From NCBI GenBank assembly GCA_001552765.1, contig KQ959382.1:1-37837 (forward strand): a stretch of 37,837 nucleotides of DNA. The letters run 5' to 3'. Under the pieces are notes generated by a model. It ran no database searches, was not told the origin of the DNA, and saw only the letters and a list, made by a program, of their open reading frames with translations. Below, one piece after another: positions 9,301-17,108 of this stretch. The first letter of the stretch is position 1, and every line of letters begins with the position of its first letter. The DNA comes from Bacteroidales bacterium KA00344 (lineage in GTDB: Bacteria > Bacteroidota > Bacteroidia > Bacteroidales > Bacteroidaceae). The translations under genes and the position numbers were made by a program.

Positions 9301-9367
9301 CCAATAGCCGTTTGTCATCGGCAAACAACTTATATATCGTGTAGCCTGACTGACAAACGGCTATTGG
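9301..9367. repeat. Long inverted repeat abutting the esterase stop
   Basis: Perfect 17-base arms pair 9301-9317 (CCAATAGCCGTTTGTCA) with 9351-9367 across a 33-base loop. The right arm touches the esterase stop codon (9368-9370). There is no clear T tract on the minus strand. It may be an unusual terminator or the footprint of a small mobile repeat. Confidence 0.6.
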
Positions 9368-10183
9368 TTATTTCCCATTCAATATCTGCTTGATATGATT
9401 CCACAAAATATGGTAAGCCGGCTGTGCCATATCCCCATGATTGAACCCATCCAACTCGTAAAGATAGACATTCTCGTTCCCGCAAAGCCTCATCATACGC
9501 CACAGATAGGCATTCTCCTCATAGCGACCGAATAGTTCCTGCTCACGATCACCGGTAATAAGAATCAACGGAGCCACCATTTTGCGCACCCAATACAACG
9601 GTGCATATTCATCGACCGAAGGTTGAAGATTTCCCCGTCCGATCATGTCGCGATGTGCAAAATGGGTAATCGTCTGCCCACTAAAGGGTATCAGTCCCCT
9701 GATGCTGTCGGCATCAACCTCGTATTTTGCCAGCCACTTCTTGTCCAAGCCGAGCATCATGGTGAGATAACCACCTGCCGAATGTCCGGAAACAAACACC
9801 TTTCGAGGACTTCCATTATATTCCCGTCCGTGCTTAAACACCCATGCAACGGCCTCTGCCGCGTCGTCAATGCACTCAACGATACTGACCTTAGGCAGCA
9901 ATCTATAGTTCACTCCGACAACAACCATCCCCCTGTTTTTCAACTGCGCCGGCAGCTCCTTTTGTCCACCAGTAAGTCCGCCACCATGAAACCAAACCAC
10001 CACCGGGCAATCCTGCTTGTTTTCCGGATAGTATATATCCACCTTTAGGCGTTCACGAGCATACGAATCCGTCTTCGAAGTATAAGATACGTTTGTCAAA
10101 ACCTTATACGTTATGGAAGATTGCTGTGCATAAGAGATTGCTGTCCCGACCAGCGTCAGTAACGCAACAAGAAACTGTTTCAT
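9368..10183 (-). CDS. Secreted alpha/beta hydrolase (HSL-like esterase)
   Basis: The 271-residue protein has an N-terminal signal peptide of about 20 residues ending near SYAQQ, so it is exported to the periplasm or beyond. It shows the oxyanion-hole motif HGGG (66-69), the nucleophile elbow GHSAG with Ser135, an Asp in ITGDRE (about 212) and a His in GFNHGD (about 249). This is the arrangement of hormone-sensitive-lipase and carbohydrate-esterase relatives. Substrate is unknown. Short-acyl esters or acetylated sugars are plausible in this group. It lies 93 bases downstream of ettA, behind a GC-rich hairpin, and I saw no consensus promoter of its own. Confidence 0.82.
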   Translation of the reverse strand: MKQFLVALLTLVGTAISYAQQSSITYKVLTNVSYTSKTDSYARERLKVDIYYPENKQDCPVVVWFHGGGLTGGQKELPAQLKNRGMVVVGVNYRLLPKVSIVECIDDAAEAVAWVFKHGREYNGSPRKVFVSGHSAGGYLTMMLGLDKKWLAKYEVDADSIRGLIPFSGQTITHFAHRDMIGRGNLQPSVDEYAPLYWVRKMVAPLILITGDREQELFGRYEENAYLWRMMRLCGNENVYLYELDGFNHGDMAQPAYHILWNHIKQILNGK

Positions 10184-10214
10184 GATTACATGAATTGATT
10201 ATAACATAATTGTA

Positions 10215-10263
10215 GGGCAGGCAGAGTGTAAACCCACACATCGTTCCAACTCTCCGCCTGCCC
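10215..10263 (-). terminator. Hairpin after ettA
   Basis: GGGCAGGC-type arms at 10215-10227 and 10249-10263 form a GC-rich stem with a small internal mismatch between ettA and the esterase. The T content after the stem is low, so read-through into the esterase is possible. Confidence 0.5.
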
Positions 10264-10276
10264 CCTATTTCTTTGT

Positions 10277-11974
10277 TTAGTCCTCCATCAATTTCCGATA
10301 GCGGCCTTTCTTGATGTCTTCGTTGCCCAGTCTGCGAGCCTTATTGATTTCGTATTCCGAGTAGTCACCCTCAAAGTAAACCACCTCGCCATTGCCTTCA
10401 AAAGCAAGGATATGCGTACATATACGGTCGAGGAACCATCGGTCGTGACTAATCACCACTGCACATCCCGCAAAGGCCTCCAAGCCCTCTTCCAGCGCGC
10501 GAAGCGTGTTCACGTCGATATCGTTGGTCGGCTCGTCGAGCAACAGCACGTTACCCTCCTGTTTCAGCGCCAAAGCCAATTGCAGTCGGTTGCGTTCACC
10601 ACCCGACAACACTCCACAGAGCTTATTCTGGTCGGTGCCCGAAAAATTAAAACGCGACAGATAGGCACGGGCATTGACATCGCGGCCACCCATGCGAATG
10701 GTATCGTTGCCCTGCGAAATGACATCATAGACCGATTTGTTGGGGTCGATATCCTTGTGCTGCTGATCCACATAGGCCAATTTCACGGTCTCTCCCACCT
10801 CAAACGTACCTCCGTCGGCTTGCTCCAAACCCATGATGAGACGGAAAAGCGTTGTTTTTCCCGCTCCGTTGGGACCTATCACACCCACAATACCATTGGG
10901 CGGAAGCATGAAGTTCAAGTCGTTGAACAGCACTTTCTCGCCATAGGCTTTCTTCACGTGCTGTGCTTCTATCACCTTGTTACCCAGACGCGGACCGTTG
11001 GGGATGAAGATTTCAAGCTTTTCCTCACGTCCCTTCTGTTCCTCGTTGAGCATCTTTTCATAGGAGTTCAAACGGGCTTTGCCCTTAGCCTGACGGGCCT
11101 TTGGAGCCATGCGCACCCATTCCAACTCACGCTCCAACGTCTTGCGACGCTTTGAAGCCGTCTTTTCCTCTTGTTCCATGCGCTTGGTCTTCTGCTCAAG
11201 CCATGAAGAATAGTTCCCCTTCCATGGGATGCCTTCTCCACGATCGAGTTCCAATATCCACTCGCTCACATCATCGAGGAAGTAGCGGTCGTGGGTCACG
11301 GCAATCACCGTGCCCTCGTATTGCTGCAGATGCTGTTCCAGCCAGTCTATGCTTTCTGCATCCAAGTGGTTGGTAGGCTCGTCGAGCAACAATACGTCAG
11401 GTTTCTGAAGCAATAGTCGGCATAATGCCACACGACGGCGCTCGCCCCCCGAAAGATGGGTCACAGGTTGTTCGCCCGACGGACATCGCAGGGCCGCCAT
11501 GGCACGCTCAAGTTTAGAATCCATGTTCCATGCGTCGGTGGCGTCAATAATGTCCTGCACTTCTGCCTGCCGCTTCATCAGCGCGTCCATTTTGTCTTGG
11601 TCGCTATAATATTCCTCCTCGCCAAACTTGCGGTTTATTTCGTCGTATTCTGCCAGTGCGTCATACACGTGTTGCACGCCTTCCCTGACATTTTCCAACA
11701 CCGTTTTTTCTTCGTTCAGCGGAGGGTCCTGTGGCAGATAACCCACACTGTAACCGGGACTCCACACCACTTCGCCCGACGTAGGCTGTTCCAAGCCGGC
11801 TATAATTTTCATCAGCGTGGACTTACCCGCACCGTTCAGGCCGATAATTCCAATCTTTGCACCATAGAAGAACGAGAGATATATGTCCTTCAGAATCTGT
11901 TTTTGGTTCTGGGGGATAATCTTAGATACTCCCACCATTGAGAAGATAATCTTCTTGTCGTCTACTGTTGCCAT
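10277..11974 (-). CDS. ettA: Energy-dependent translational throttle protein EttA (ABC-F)
   Basis: The 565-residue protein has two ABC ATPase domains and no membrane segments, the ABC-F layout. EttA binds the ribosomal E site and gates the first elongation step according to ATP/ADP level. Domain 1 has Walker A GLNGAGKS at 45-52, LSGGERRR and VLLLDEPTNHLD. Domain 2 has GPNGAGKTT, LSGGERNR and LLLDEPTND. Between them lies the charged linker around QEEKTASKRRKTLERELEW, with MAPKARQAKGKARL, typical of EttA rather than of antibiotic-resistance ABC-Fs. Its leader of about 150 bases contains a GC-rich hairpin (see 12073-12101). Confidence 0.93.
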   Translation of the reverse strand: MATVDDKKIIFSMVGVSKIIPQNQKQILKDIYLSFFYGAKIGIIGLNGAGKSTLMKIIAGLEQPTSGEVVWSPGYSVGYLPQDPPLNEEKTVLENVREGVQHVYDALAEYDEINRKFGEEEYYSDQDKMDALMKRQAEVQDIIDATDAWNMDSKLERAMAALRCPSGEQPVTHLSGGERRRVALCRLLLQKPDVLLLDEPTNHLDAESIDWLEQHLQQYEGTVIAVTHDRYFLDDVSEWILELDRGEGIPWKGNYSSWLEQKTKRMEQEEKTASKRRKTLERELEWVRMAPKARQAKGKARLNSYEKMLNEEQKGREEKLEIFIPNGPRLGNKVIEAQHVKKAYGEKVLFNDLNFMLPPNGIVGVIGPNGAGKTTLFRLIMGLEQADGGTFEVGETVKLAYVDQQHKDIDPNKSVYDVISQGNDTIRMGGRDVNARAYLSRFNFSGTDQNKLCGVLSGGERNRLQLALALKQEGNVLLLDEPTNDIDVNTLRALEEGLEAFAGCAVVISHDRWFLDRICTHILAFEGNGEVVYFEGDYSEYEINKARRLGNEDIKKGRYRKLMED

Positions 11975-12072
11975 GTATCGTTTGTATTATTTATGATTTA
12001 TAATTTGTCAAGCTACTATTGCCCCCATCGTATCAACGACCGCAGAGAGAATAGCATTCACATATAAAACCG

Positions 12073-12101
12073 CGCGGTGCAGGCCTTGTGTCCGCACCGC
12101 G
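12073..12101 (-). terminator. GC-rich hairpin in the ettA leader
   Basis: An 8-bp stem (CGCGGTGC / GCACCGCG) pairs 12094-12101 with 12073-12080. On the minus strand it is followed by CGGTTTTATAT. It lies downstream of both the unknown secreted gene (ends 12178) and a consensus -7 box at 12125-12132. It may therefore end the first transcript or attenuate ettA. Confidence 0.5.
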
Positions 12102-12124
12102 TTCGTTAGATTTGACTGCTTTTG

Positions 12125-12132
12125 CAAATATA
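12125..12132 (-). promoter_or_regulatory. -7 promoter box for ettA
   Basis: TATATTTG on the minus strand matches the consensus and gives a leader of about 145 bases before the ettA start at 11974. Confidence 0.5.
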
Positions 12133-12177
12133 CTCATTTCGTTTTGAAAAACATCAATAATCACCGAAAATATCTTT

Positions 12178-13227
12178 TCAGAAACTGTTTTTGGGTTCCT
12201 CTGCCTCGCCACCGTATGTGCCCCATATATAGTCTGCCCATTCTATAGAGCTTTCGTCCACATTTTTATGGTCTTTGATTTCAATTATTTTCTGCTTTCG
12301 CATCAACTTCGGCCAACCGTTGAAGAAATAATGATAGTCCTCTAAATTGGTAACGGTCATTTGGGTTTTAAGGCTGTCAACCATCAGTTGCTGAAGCTTC
12401 CCGGCCACTTCGCCCGTAGCCAACACGTTGAAAACATTGCCTATCAAAGCTGCCGCCTCTTCCCCGGACAGCGTGGTGACAGTGTTTGACTGTATCGCAT
12501 AATCGCCTTCGTAATCCTCGTCAGGGTCTTCAACGGCTTCATAGCTGGCCCACAACTTGGTGTGCGACGGGAAAGATGTGGAGTCGTCGACTTCCGTCGT
12601 GCCTATTTTCACCTGTCGGCCATGCAAGTCGAACAGTGTCTTCACTTCTTCATAGGCATCCATCACTCCGGCCTCGTTTATAAATTTCAAGGCCAATACC
12701 GACTCCATTCGCTGCCGGGGCATCACGCTGTCGAGCTCCGGACTCTTGGCATAGAGCGAGTCGAGCATCATTTTGTTGCCTTTCTTCATCGCGTCGCGTA
12801 TCTCCCGCCAATTGGTGAGATGCGTCAGCTGCCCCATTTCGTCCATCAGAAACTCCGGACGCAGGTTTCGGGTTAGGTTCCATAGCGCCTCATACATCAG
12901 CTTGTCAGTGCTCTTGGCGGTGTCATTATATTCAAAACTCAAAGGAATATACACCAATTTATACCCATCGGGTGTGGAGTCGGTAACAACAAGTTGGAAC
13001 TTCTCCGTCAGGCGATGCACCTCCGTCGTATCACCGGCATTCACCTTCCACTTTCGCGATTCGTAAGTATAGGTTGTCGTGTCGTGGTTGCAGAAGAAAG
13101 CCACGATGTTGATAGTTGTGTCAGGATCCGTTGTCTCGAAAGCAGGCTGCTGCGCCCACATTGGACTGGCAACACATGCTACCAAAAAACTAAGCAGTGC
13201 CATTTTGGCTCGAACGTATTTGCTCAT
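12178..13227 (-). CDS. Secreted protein of unknown function
   Basis: The open frame extends to 13260, but a consensus -7 box at 13258-13265 overlaps that end. The ATG at 13227 is therefore the likely start and gives 349 residues. Residues 1-25 form a signal peptide ending near MWAQQ, so the protein is exported. The mature part is rich in acidic and aromatic residues, has scattered Cys and no membrane segment, and ends in an acidic EEPKNSF tail. I recognise no domain. It resembles lineage-specific periplasmic or surface proteins of Prevotella. It stands alone, divergent from the Sel1-like gene. Confidence 0.7.
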   Translation of the reverse strand: MSKYVRAKMALLSFLVACVASPMWAQQPAFETTDPDTTINIVAFFCNHDTTTYTYESRKWKVNAGDTTEVHRLTEKFQLVVTDSTPDGYKLVYIPLSFEYNDTAKSTDKLMYEALWNLTRNLRPEFLMDEMGQLTHLTNWREIRDAMKKGNKMMLDSLYAKSPELDSVMPRQRMESVLALKFINEAGVMDAYEEVKTLFDLHGRQVKIGTTEVDDSTSFPSHTKLWASYEAVEDPDEDYEGDYAIQSNTVTTLSGEEAAALIGNVFNVLATGEVAGKLQQLMVDSLKTQMTVTNLEDYHYFFNGWPKLMRKQKIIEIKDHKNVDESSIEWADYIWGTYGGEAEEPKNSF

Positions 13228-13257
13228 AACATTGAAAAAATAAATATTATCTGCTTG

Positions 13258-13265
13258 CAAATATA
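13258..13265 (-). promoter_or_regulatory. -7 promoter box for the unknown secreted gene
   Basis: TATATTTG on the minus strand fixes the start at ATG 13227, with a leader of about 27 bases, rather than the upstream ATG at 13260. Confidence 0.55.
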
Positions 13266-13349
13266 TGGAAAATCAGCAACAATATAAATATTTTAAGCAT
13301 AAAAAACAGAGAAAAAAAATATTTCACAACCGGGCTGCAATTATTTTCT

Positions 13350-13357
13350 TATATTTG
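13350..13357 (+). promoter_or_regulatory. -7 promoter box for the Sel1-like gene
   Basis: TATATTTG lies 27 bases before ATG 13385. It excludes the longer frame that begins at 13265. Confidence 0.55.
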
Positions 13358-13384
13358 CAAAGAAAACAAAGACCAAAAGAAATC

Positions 13385-13702
13385 ATGAGCAAGCTGTGGA
13401 GGTCATTTTTGGGCTACTCCGACGACAACCCCAACGAAAGCTATGGCAAGGCCGTGGGACGTGCCAAGCAGATGCTGAGCGAAGGCAATTATGAGGACGC
13501 ATGTCGTATTTTGCGCTATGCCGAAAAGCAGAAACACGCCGAGGCCATGTATCTGCTGGCTTGGTGTCACTGGAAAGGCGAAGGCGTGTGCGAGGATGCC
13601 GGACGCGCCATGACCTTATGGAGGCAAGCGGCAAAACTGGAATTTCCAGCAGCAATCAACCGAATACAAGAGTTGGAAAACGCAGGATACTTTGATAAAT
13701 AA
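13385..13702 (+). CDS. Small Sel1-like repeat protein
   Basis: The 105-residue cytosolic protein starts at ATG 13385, set by the promoter at 13350. It has no signal peptide. Residues about 28-95 form two helical-hairpin units of the Sel1/TPR type. One is recognisable as AEAMYLLAWCHWKGEGV followed by DAGRAMTLWRQAAKLEFPAA. Such repeats usually bind other proteins, but the partner here is unknown. An AT-rich gap follows, then the promoter of the next small gene, so it is probably a single-gene unit. Confidence 0.75.
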   Translation: MSKLWRSFLGYSDDNPNESYGKAVGRAKQMLSEGNYEDACRILRYAEKQKHAEAMYLLAWCHWKGEGVCEDAGRAMTLWRQAAKLEFPAAINRIQELENAGYFDK

Positions 13703-13777
13703 TCCTTTTCGTATGTATTTTAATATTAAGAAAATTTAAAATATATACAAAATTGGGTAGTTTTCAATCTAAATATG

Positions 13778-13785
13778 TACCTTTG
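13778..13785 (+). promoter_or_regulatory. -7 promoter box for the leader RNA and small membrane protein
   Basis: TACCTTTG matches the consensus. A TTG at 13753-13755 is about 22 bases upstream, slightly far for a -33 element. Confidence 0.5.
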
Positions 13786-13789
13786 CAAC

Positions 13790-13863
13790 GTGTTTTTCAT
13801 GGTATTAGATTATTAAGGTTAATTTTGAAACCGGTATGCTCGTGAGAGTATACCGGTTTTTTT
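13790..13863 (+). ncRNA. Leader-like short RNA with strong terminator hairpin
   Basis: The stretch between the -7 box and a perfect hairpin carries TTTTTCATGGTATTAGATT and then AAGGTTAA. From memory this block recurs in leader-like RNAs across Bacteroidales, but I could not search for it. The hairpin pairs 13828-13841 with 13846-13859 (10 perfect pairs, one G-T, three more pairs) around a GTGA tetraloop. A run of seven T follows at 13857-13863. It could be an independent small RNA of about 75 bases or an attenuator for the membrane peptide gene that begins 18 bases later. Confidence 0.5.
13828..13863 (+). terminator. Intrinsic terminator or attenuator
   Basis: A 14-bp stem with a GTGA tetraloop and a T7 run lies before, not after, the 56-residue ORF at 13882. 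Some transcription must read through it if that ORF is expressed from the promoter at 13778. Confidence 0.85.
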
Positions 13864-13881
13864 ATCAAAACAAATACAAAT

Positions 13882-14052
13882 ATGAACGAAACCGAACTTT
13901 ACATTTTGATCGCTGTTTTTGGACTGCTCACCATTATATTGGTGTGGTTTGGAGCCAAAGCATTGTTGGATATTCGCAAACGAAAGAAGGCTATGAAGGA
14001 ACGCCAACAGTCCTTTCGCGAAAACAAACAACGCAACCGGTACAAGCAATAG
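13882..14052 (+). CDS. 56-residue single-pass membrane protein
   Basis: The ORF starts at ATG 13882 and stops at 14050-14052. Residues about 6-24 are a hydrophobic segment (YILIAVFGLLTIILVWFGA). The remaining half is strongly basic, with many Lys, Arg and Gln, and should face the cytoplasm. This form is common in small Bacteroidetes inner-membrane proteins, but I recognise no family. It lies directly behind the hairpin RNA, which suggests regulated expression. Codon use looks normal and no downstream gene shares the transcript. Confidence 0.65.
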   Translation: MNETELYILIAVFGLLTIILVWFGAKALLDIRKRKKAMKERQQSFRENKQRNRYKQ

Positions 14053-14239
14053 CCCGCTACATCATAGACCGAAGACACAGGAAAACAAAAACTGTCATCG
14101 TGTAATGCCCGCTACCCACCATCGCCACCCATAGGTCGAAAAAAGGCGGGCAGAGGAAGGGAGTTGTACTTATCCTGCGCCGGCAACCGCCCGAAAAATC
14201 TCAACAAAGTGTTTCAAATGCTGAGCGTATTTGAAATTT

Positions 14240-14535
14240 AAAAAACTTCAGCTCGAAATATCTCCAAAAATTACGTATTTACAACCTCTTAACTATCAAC
14301 CTGTTACAAAACAACCTCGAAAAACTTCTCTGTTTTATGTCCCTTCGGCTTCGCCATTGGTATTTAACGGCCGTCCCTTTCGGGCTTTGTCACGCAGCGA
14401 CAACAGCCGAATCATCTTGCCCTTAGGCCTTTATCACGTAGCGACGAAGCCTTAATCGCAACACGGAGCGCAAAACAACGGGCAGTCTCCATGCCCATTG
14501 GCTACAAAAACAGCATTTCTACGCTCTGGTTGATC
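14240..14535 (+). repeat. Dispersed intergenic element, copy C
   Basis: Relative of copies A, B, D and E. The left block runs around CTCGAAATATCTCCAAAAA, followed by ATTACG and TTTACAACC. The AACGGC box lies at 14366-14371, and four degenerate units start at 14383, 14405, 14426 and 14448 (spacing 22, 21, 22). The last reads GCCTTAATCGCAACACGG. The right signature AAAAACAGCATTTCTACGCT lies at 14505-14524. The element abuts the decayed cstA gene. Bases 14053-14239 hold nothing I recognise. Confidence 0.6.
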
Positions 14536-14661
14536 GTTTTTTCACGACAAGTTTTTAGTGAAGTTTTTCTGACACTTCTACACCATTCCGATGATTGCTT
14601 CATCAAGCGCGAGCATGGGAATTATACTTGCGATACCACCCGTAAAACCACACCAATGCTG

Positions 14662-15162
14662 TTACCAACACCCAATAAGCCCTATCCAGAACAACTTGTC
14701 GCCCCATATACTATCAAGTATGATTGCAGGACTAAGCACAAAAACTGCGCCCACCATCATGAGCAGCAGCACGGAAAACACAAGCATCACCTTTTTGCTG
14801 CGTTGTCCGAGATAGTCGCCCACCAGTTCAGGCAGGTTGGCACCTCCATGTCGCACACTCAACATTCTGCTCAGATAATCGTGGACCGCTCCGGCAAACA
14901 CACAGCCAAACACAATCCAAAGGTAGGCCTTAAGACCATGCCAAGCTCCCATGATGGCTCCGAAGATAGGTCCGGTGCCGGCGATATTGAAGAATTATAT
15001 CATGAACACCTTACAACTGGGGAGCATGATGAAGTCCACTCCGTCGGCTTTGACGACAGCGGGCGTAGGTTGATCGTCGCGGCCAAAAAAGTGTTCAACA
15101 ATCCGGCCATAAACAAAATCGCCCATAATCAAAGCCAAAAGGCTCAACGTAAATAACACCAT
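14662..15162 (-). pseudogene. cstA: Decayed carbon-starvation permease (CstA) fragment
   Basis: Read from ATG 15162, the frame gives a typical CstA N-terminus: a first membrane helix, then FVYGRIVEHFFGR, QPTPAVVKADGVDF and VFMI. An in-frame TAA at 14995-14997 then replaces what is usually a Gln codon. The same frame resumes with NIAGTGPIFGAIMGAWHG, FAGAVHDYLSRMLSVRHGG and LPELVGDYLG before a stop near 14662. Only about 165 of the usual 470 or more residues remain, and the C-terminal two thirds are missing. CstA imports peptides or pyruvate in other bacteria. No functional product is expected unless the short piece starting at 14952 is made. Confidence 0.8.
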
Positions 15163-15392
15163 GATTCCTAACTAATACTATCTTGATTTAATTACAAATC
15201 GTTTGGAAAAACACGCATATTATTAAAGAAAAGAAAGTATTTAGCCCATAAATTCTACTATATGAACAAGAATGAGGATATATACAAGATATTTTCACAG
15301 AATAAACGACTAATATACCCTTTGCAGGGCAGAACATGGGCGGCAGTTGTGTGAGAAGAAACGTCTACTCTATCATAACAAACGGCAAAACG
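15163..15392. other. Intergenic stretch with no supported gene
   Basis: AT-rich DNA between the cstA remnant and the guaA terminator. I see no convincing promoter box or ORF. Confidence 0.4.
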
Positions 15393-15426
15393 ATAAAAAA
15401 TGGAGAAGGCTACCAGGCCTTCTCCA
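15393..15426 (-). terminator. Intrinsic terminator of guaA
   Basis: A perfect 11-bp stem (ATGGAGAAGGC, 15399-15409 with 15416-15426) and 6-base loop lie 57 bases after the guaA stop. On the minus strand a T6 run follows (15398-15393). Confidence 0.88.
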
Positions 15427-15482
15427 TGAATACTGTATGATAAGGTGTAACCTGACATTCGGCTACACAAAACACACGCAAC

Positions 15483-17027
15483 TTATTCCCACTCGATTGT
15501 CGATGGTGGTTTTGAAGAAATATCGTAGCAAACACGATTGACCCCTTTCACCTTACGTATGATTTCGTTAGACACGTCGGCGAGGAAGTCGTAGGGCAGA
15601 TGGGCCCAGTCTGCCGTCATGGCATCGGTAGAGGTCACGGCACGCAAGGCTACGGGATTCTCGTAAGTACGCTCATCGCCCATAACGCCTACCGAACGAA
15701 TCTCGGAAAGCAACACGGTGCCGGCCTGCCAAACATGGTCGTACAGACGGCTGCCGTCGGGCATGGTATAGGCTTGCAGCTTACTGATATAAATATCGTC
15801 GGCATCCTGCAACACACGCACCTTCTCACGCGTAATGTCACCAAGAATACGAACAGCCAAGCCGGGTCCCGGGAACGGATGGCGCTTGATGAGACGCTCC
15901 GGCATCTCCAATTCATAGCCTACGCGACGCACTTCGTCCTTGAAAAGCCATCGCAATGGCTCGCAAAGTTTCAACTGCATGTCCTTGGGCAGCCCACCCA
16001 CGTTGTGATGGCTCTTGATAACCGTACCCGTGATGCTCAGGCTCTCGATGCAGTCTGGATAGATCGTGCCCTGTGCCAACCATTTGGCGTCGGTGATTTT
16101 CTTGGCCTCGGCATTGAATACCTCTACAAAGTCGCGACCAATAATCTTGCGTTTCTGCTCAGGGTCTTTCACTCCCTCCAAGTCTTTGAAGAACTTGTCA
16201 GAGGCGTCCACACCAATTACATTCAACCCTAAGCCCTGATAGGCCTCCATAACCTTGTTGAACTCGTTTTTGCGCAGCATCCCATGATCCACGAAAATGC
16301 AGGTGAGATTCTTGCCGATGGCACGGTTGAGCAACACGGCACAGACAGAAGAGTCTACGCCGCCGGAAAGACCCAGTATCACGCGGTCGTTGCCCAGCTG
16401 CTTTTTTAAACCTGTCACGGTGGACTCTACGAAAGAAGCAGGGCTCCATTCCTGTCTGCTGCCGCATATATCAACAACGAAATTCCTGAGGAGTTGTGTT
16501 CCTTGTGTGGAATGATACACCTCCGGATGGAATTGGACACACCAAACAGGGTTGGTCGTACCGGCAAATGCGGCAAACTTAACATCAGCTGTCGAGCCAA
16601 TAACACGATAGTCCTTTGGAATGGCCGTTATGGTGTCACCATGGCTCATCCATACCTGCGAATTAGGTTCAAAGCCTTTGAACAGGATGTTGTCGGCATC
16701 AAATTGCGCCAGCTTGGCCCGTCCGTACTCGCGAGTTCCGGTCTGTTCCACCTTGCCGCCGTTGGCATAACTGATAAACTGGGCACCGTAGCATATTCCC
16801 AAAACCGGGTATTTGCCGATAATCTGACTGAGATCTACCTTAAAAGCCTCCTCGTCGTGCACCGAATAAGGGCTTCCACTGAGAATGACGCCAATCACGG
16901 AAGGATCGTCTTGCGGAAATTTGTTGTAAGGAAGAACTTCGCAAAAGGTGTCCAGTTCGCGCACCCGACGACCTATAAGCTGTGTCGTCTGTGAGCCGAA
17001 GTCAAGGATTATGATCTTTTGTTGCAT
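15483..17027 (-). CDS. guaA: GMP synthase (glutamine-hydrolysing)
   Basis: The 514-residue cytosolic enzyme converts XMP to GMP using ATP and glutamine, the last step of guanine nucleotide synthesis. The N-terminal class I amidotransferase has Cys79 in GICYGAQ, with His167 and Glu169 in FHPEV. The ATP pyrophosphatase P-loop SGGVDSS is at 221-227. The C-terminal dimerisation domain ends in the invariant-looking PPSTIEWE. It lies 81 bases downstream of a nucleotidyltransferase on the same strand with no TAnnTTTG box between, so the two are probably co-transcribed. A small CCGTCT hairpin in the gap lacks a T tract. Confidence 0.96.
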   Translation of the reverse strand: MQQKIIILDFGSQTTQLIGRRVRELDTFCEVLPYNKFPQDDPSVIGVILSGSPYSVHDEEAFKVDLSQIIGKYPVLGICYGAQFISYANGGKVEQTGTREYGRAKLAQFDADNILFKGFEPNSQVWMSHGDTITAIPKDYRVIGSTADVKFAAFAGTTNPVWCVQFHPEVYHSTQGTQLLRNFVVDICGSRQEWSPASFVESTVTGLKKQLGNDRVILGLSGGVDSSVCAVLLNRAIGKNLTCIFVDHGMLRKNEFNKVMEAYQGLGLNVIGVDASDKFFKDLEGVKDPEQKRKIIGRDFVEVFNAEAKKITDAKWLAQGTIYPDCIESLSITGTVIKSHHNVGGLPKDMQLKLCEPLRWLFKDEVRRVGYELEMPERLIKRHPFPGPGLAVRILGDITREKVRVLQDADDIYISKLQAYTMPDGSRLYDHVWQAGTVLLSEIRSVGVMGDERTYENPVALRAVTSTDAMTADWAHLPYDFLADVSNEIIRKVKGVNRVCYDISSKPPSTIEWE

Positions 17028-17108
17028 AAAAAAGATTTATAAGAGGCTGCAAAAGCTGACTTGTTCCGTCTCTGAAGACGGTTATCAGACAGCCGGAAGC
17101 CTTGATGA

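Noticed and set aside
14491..15156. 221-residue open frame on the plus strand
   Set aside because: It is a low-complexity, His-rich frame opposite the cstA remnant, which reads clearly on the minus strand.
17067..17082. Hairpin between the nucleotidyltransferase gene and guaA as a terminator
   Set aside because: The stem is only 6 bp and no T run follows on the minus strand.
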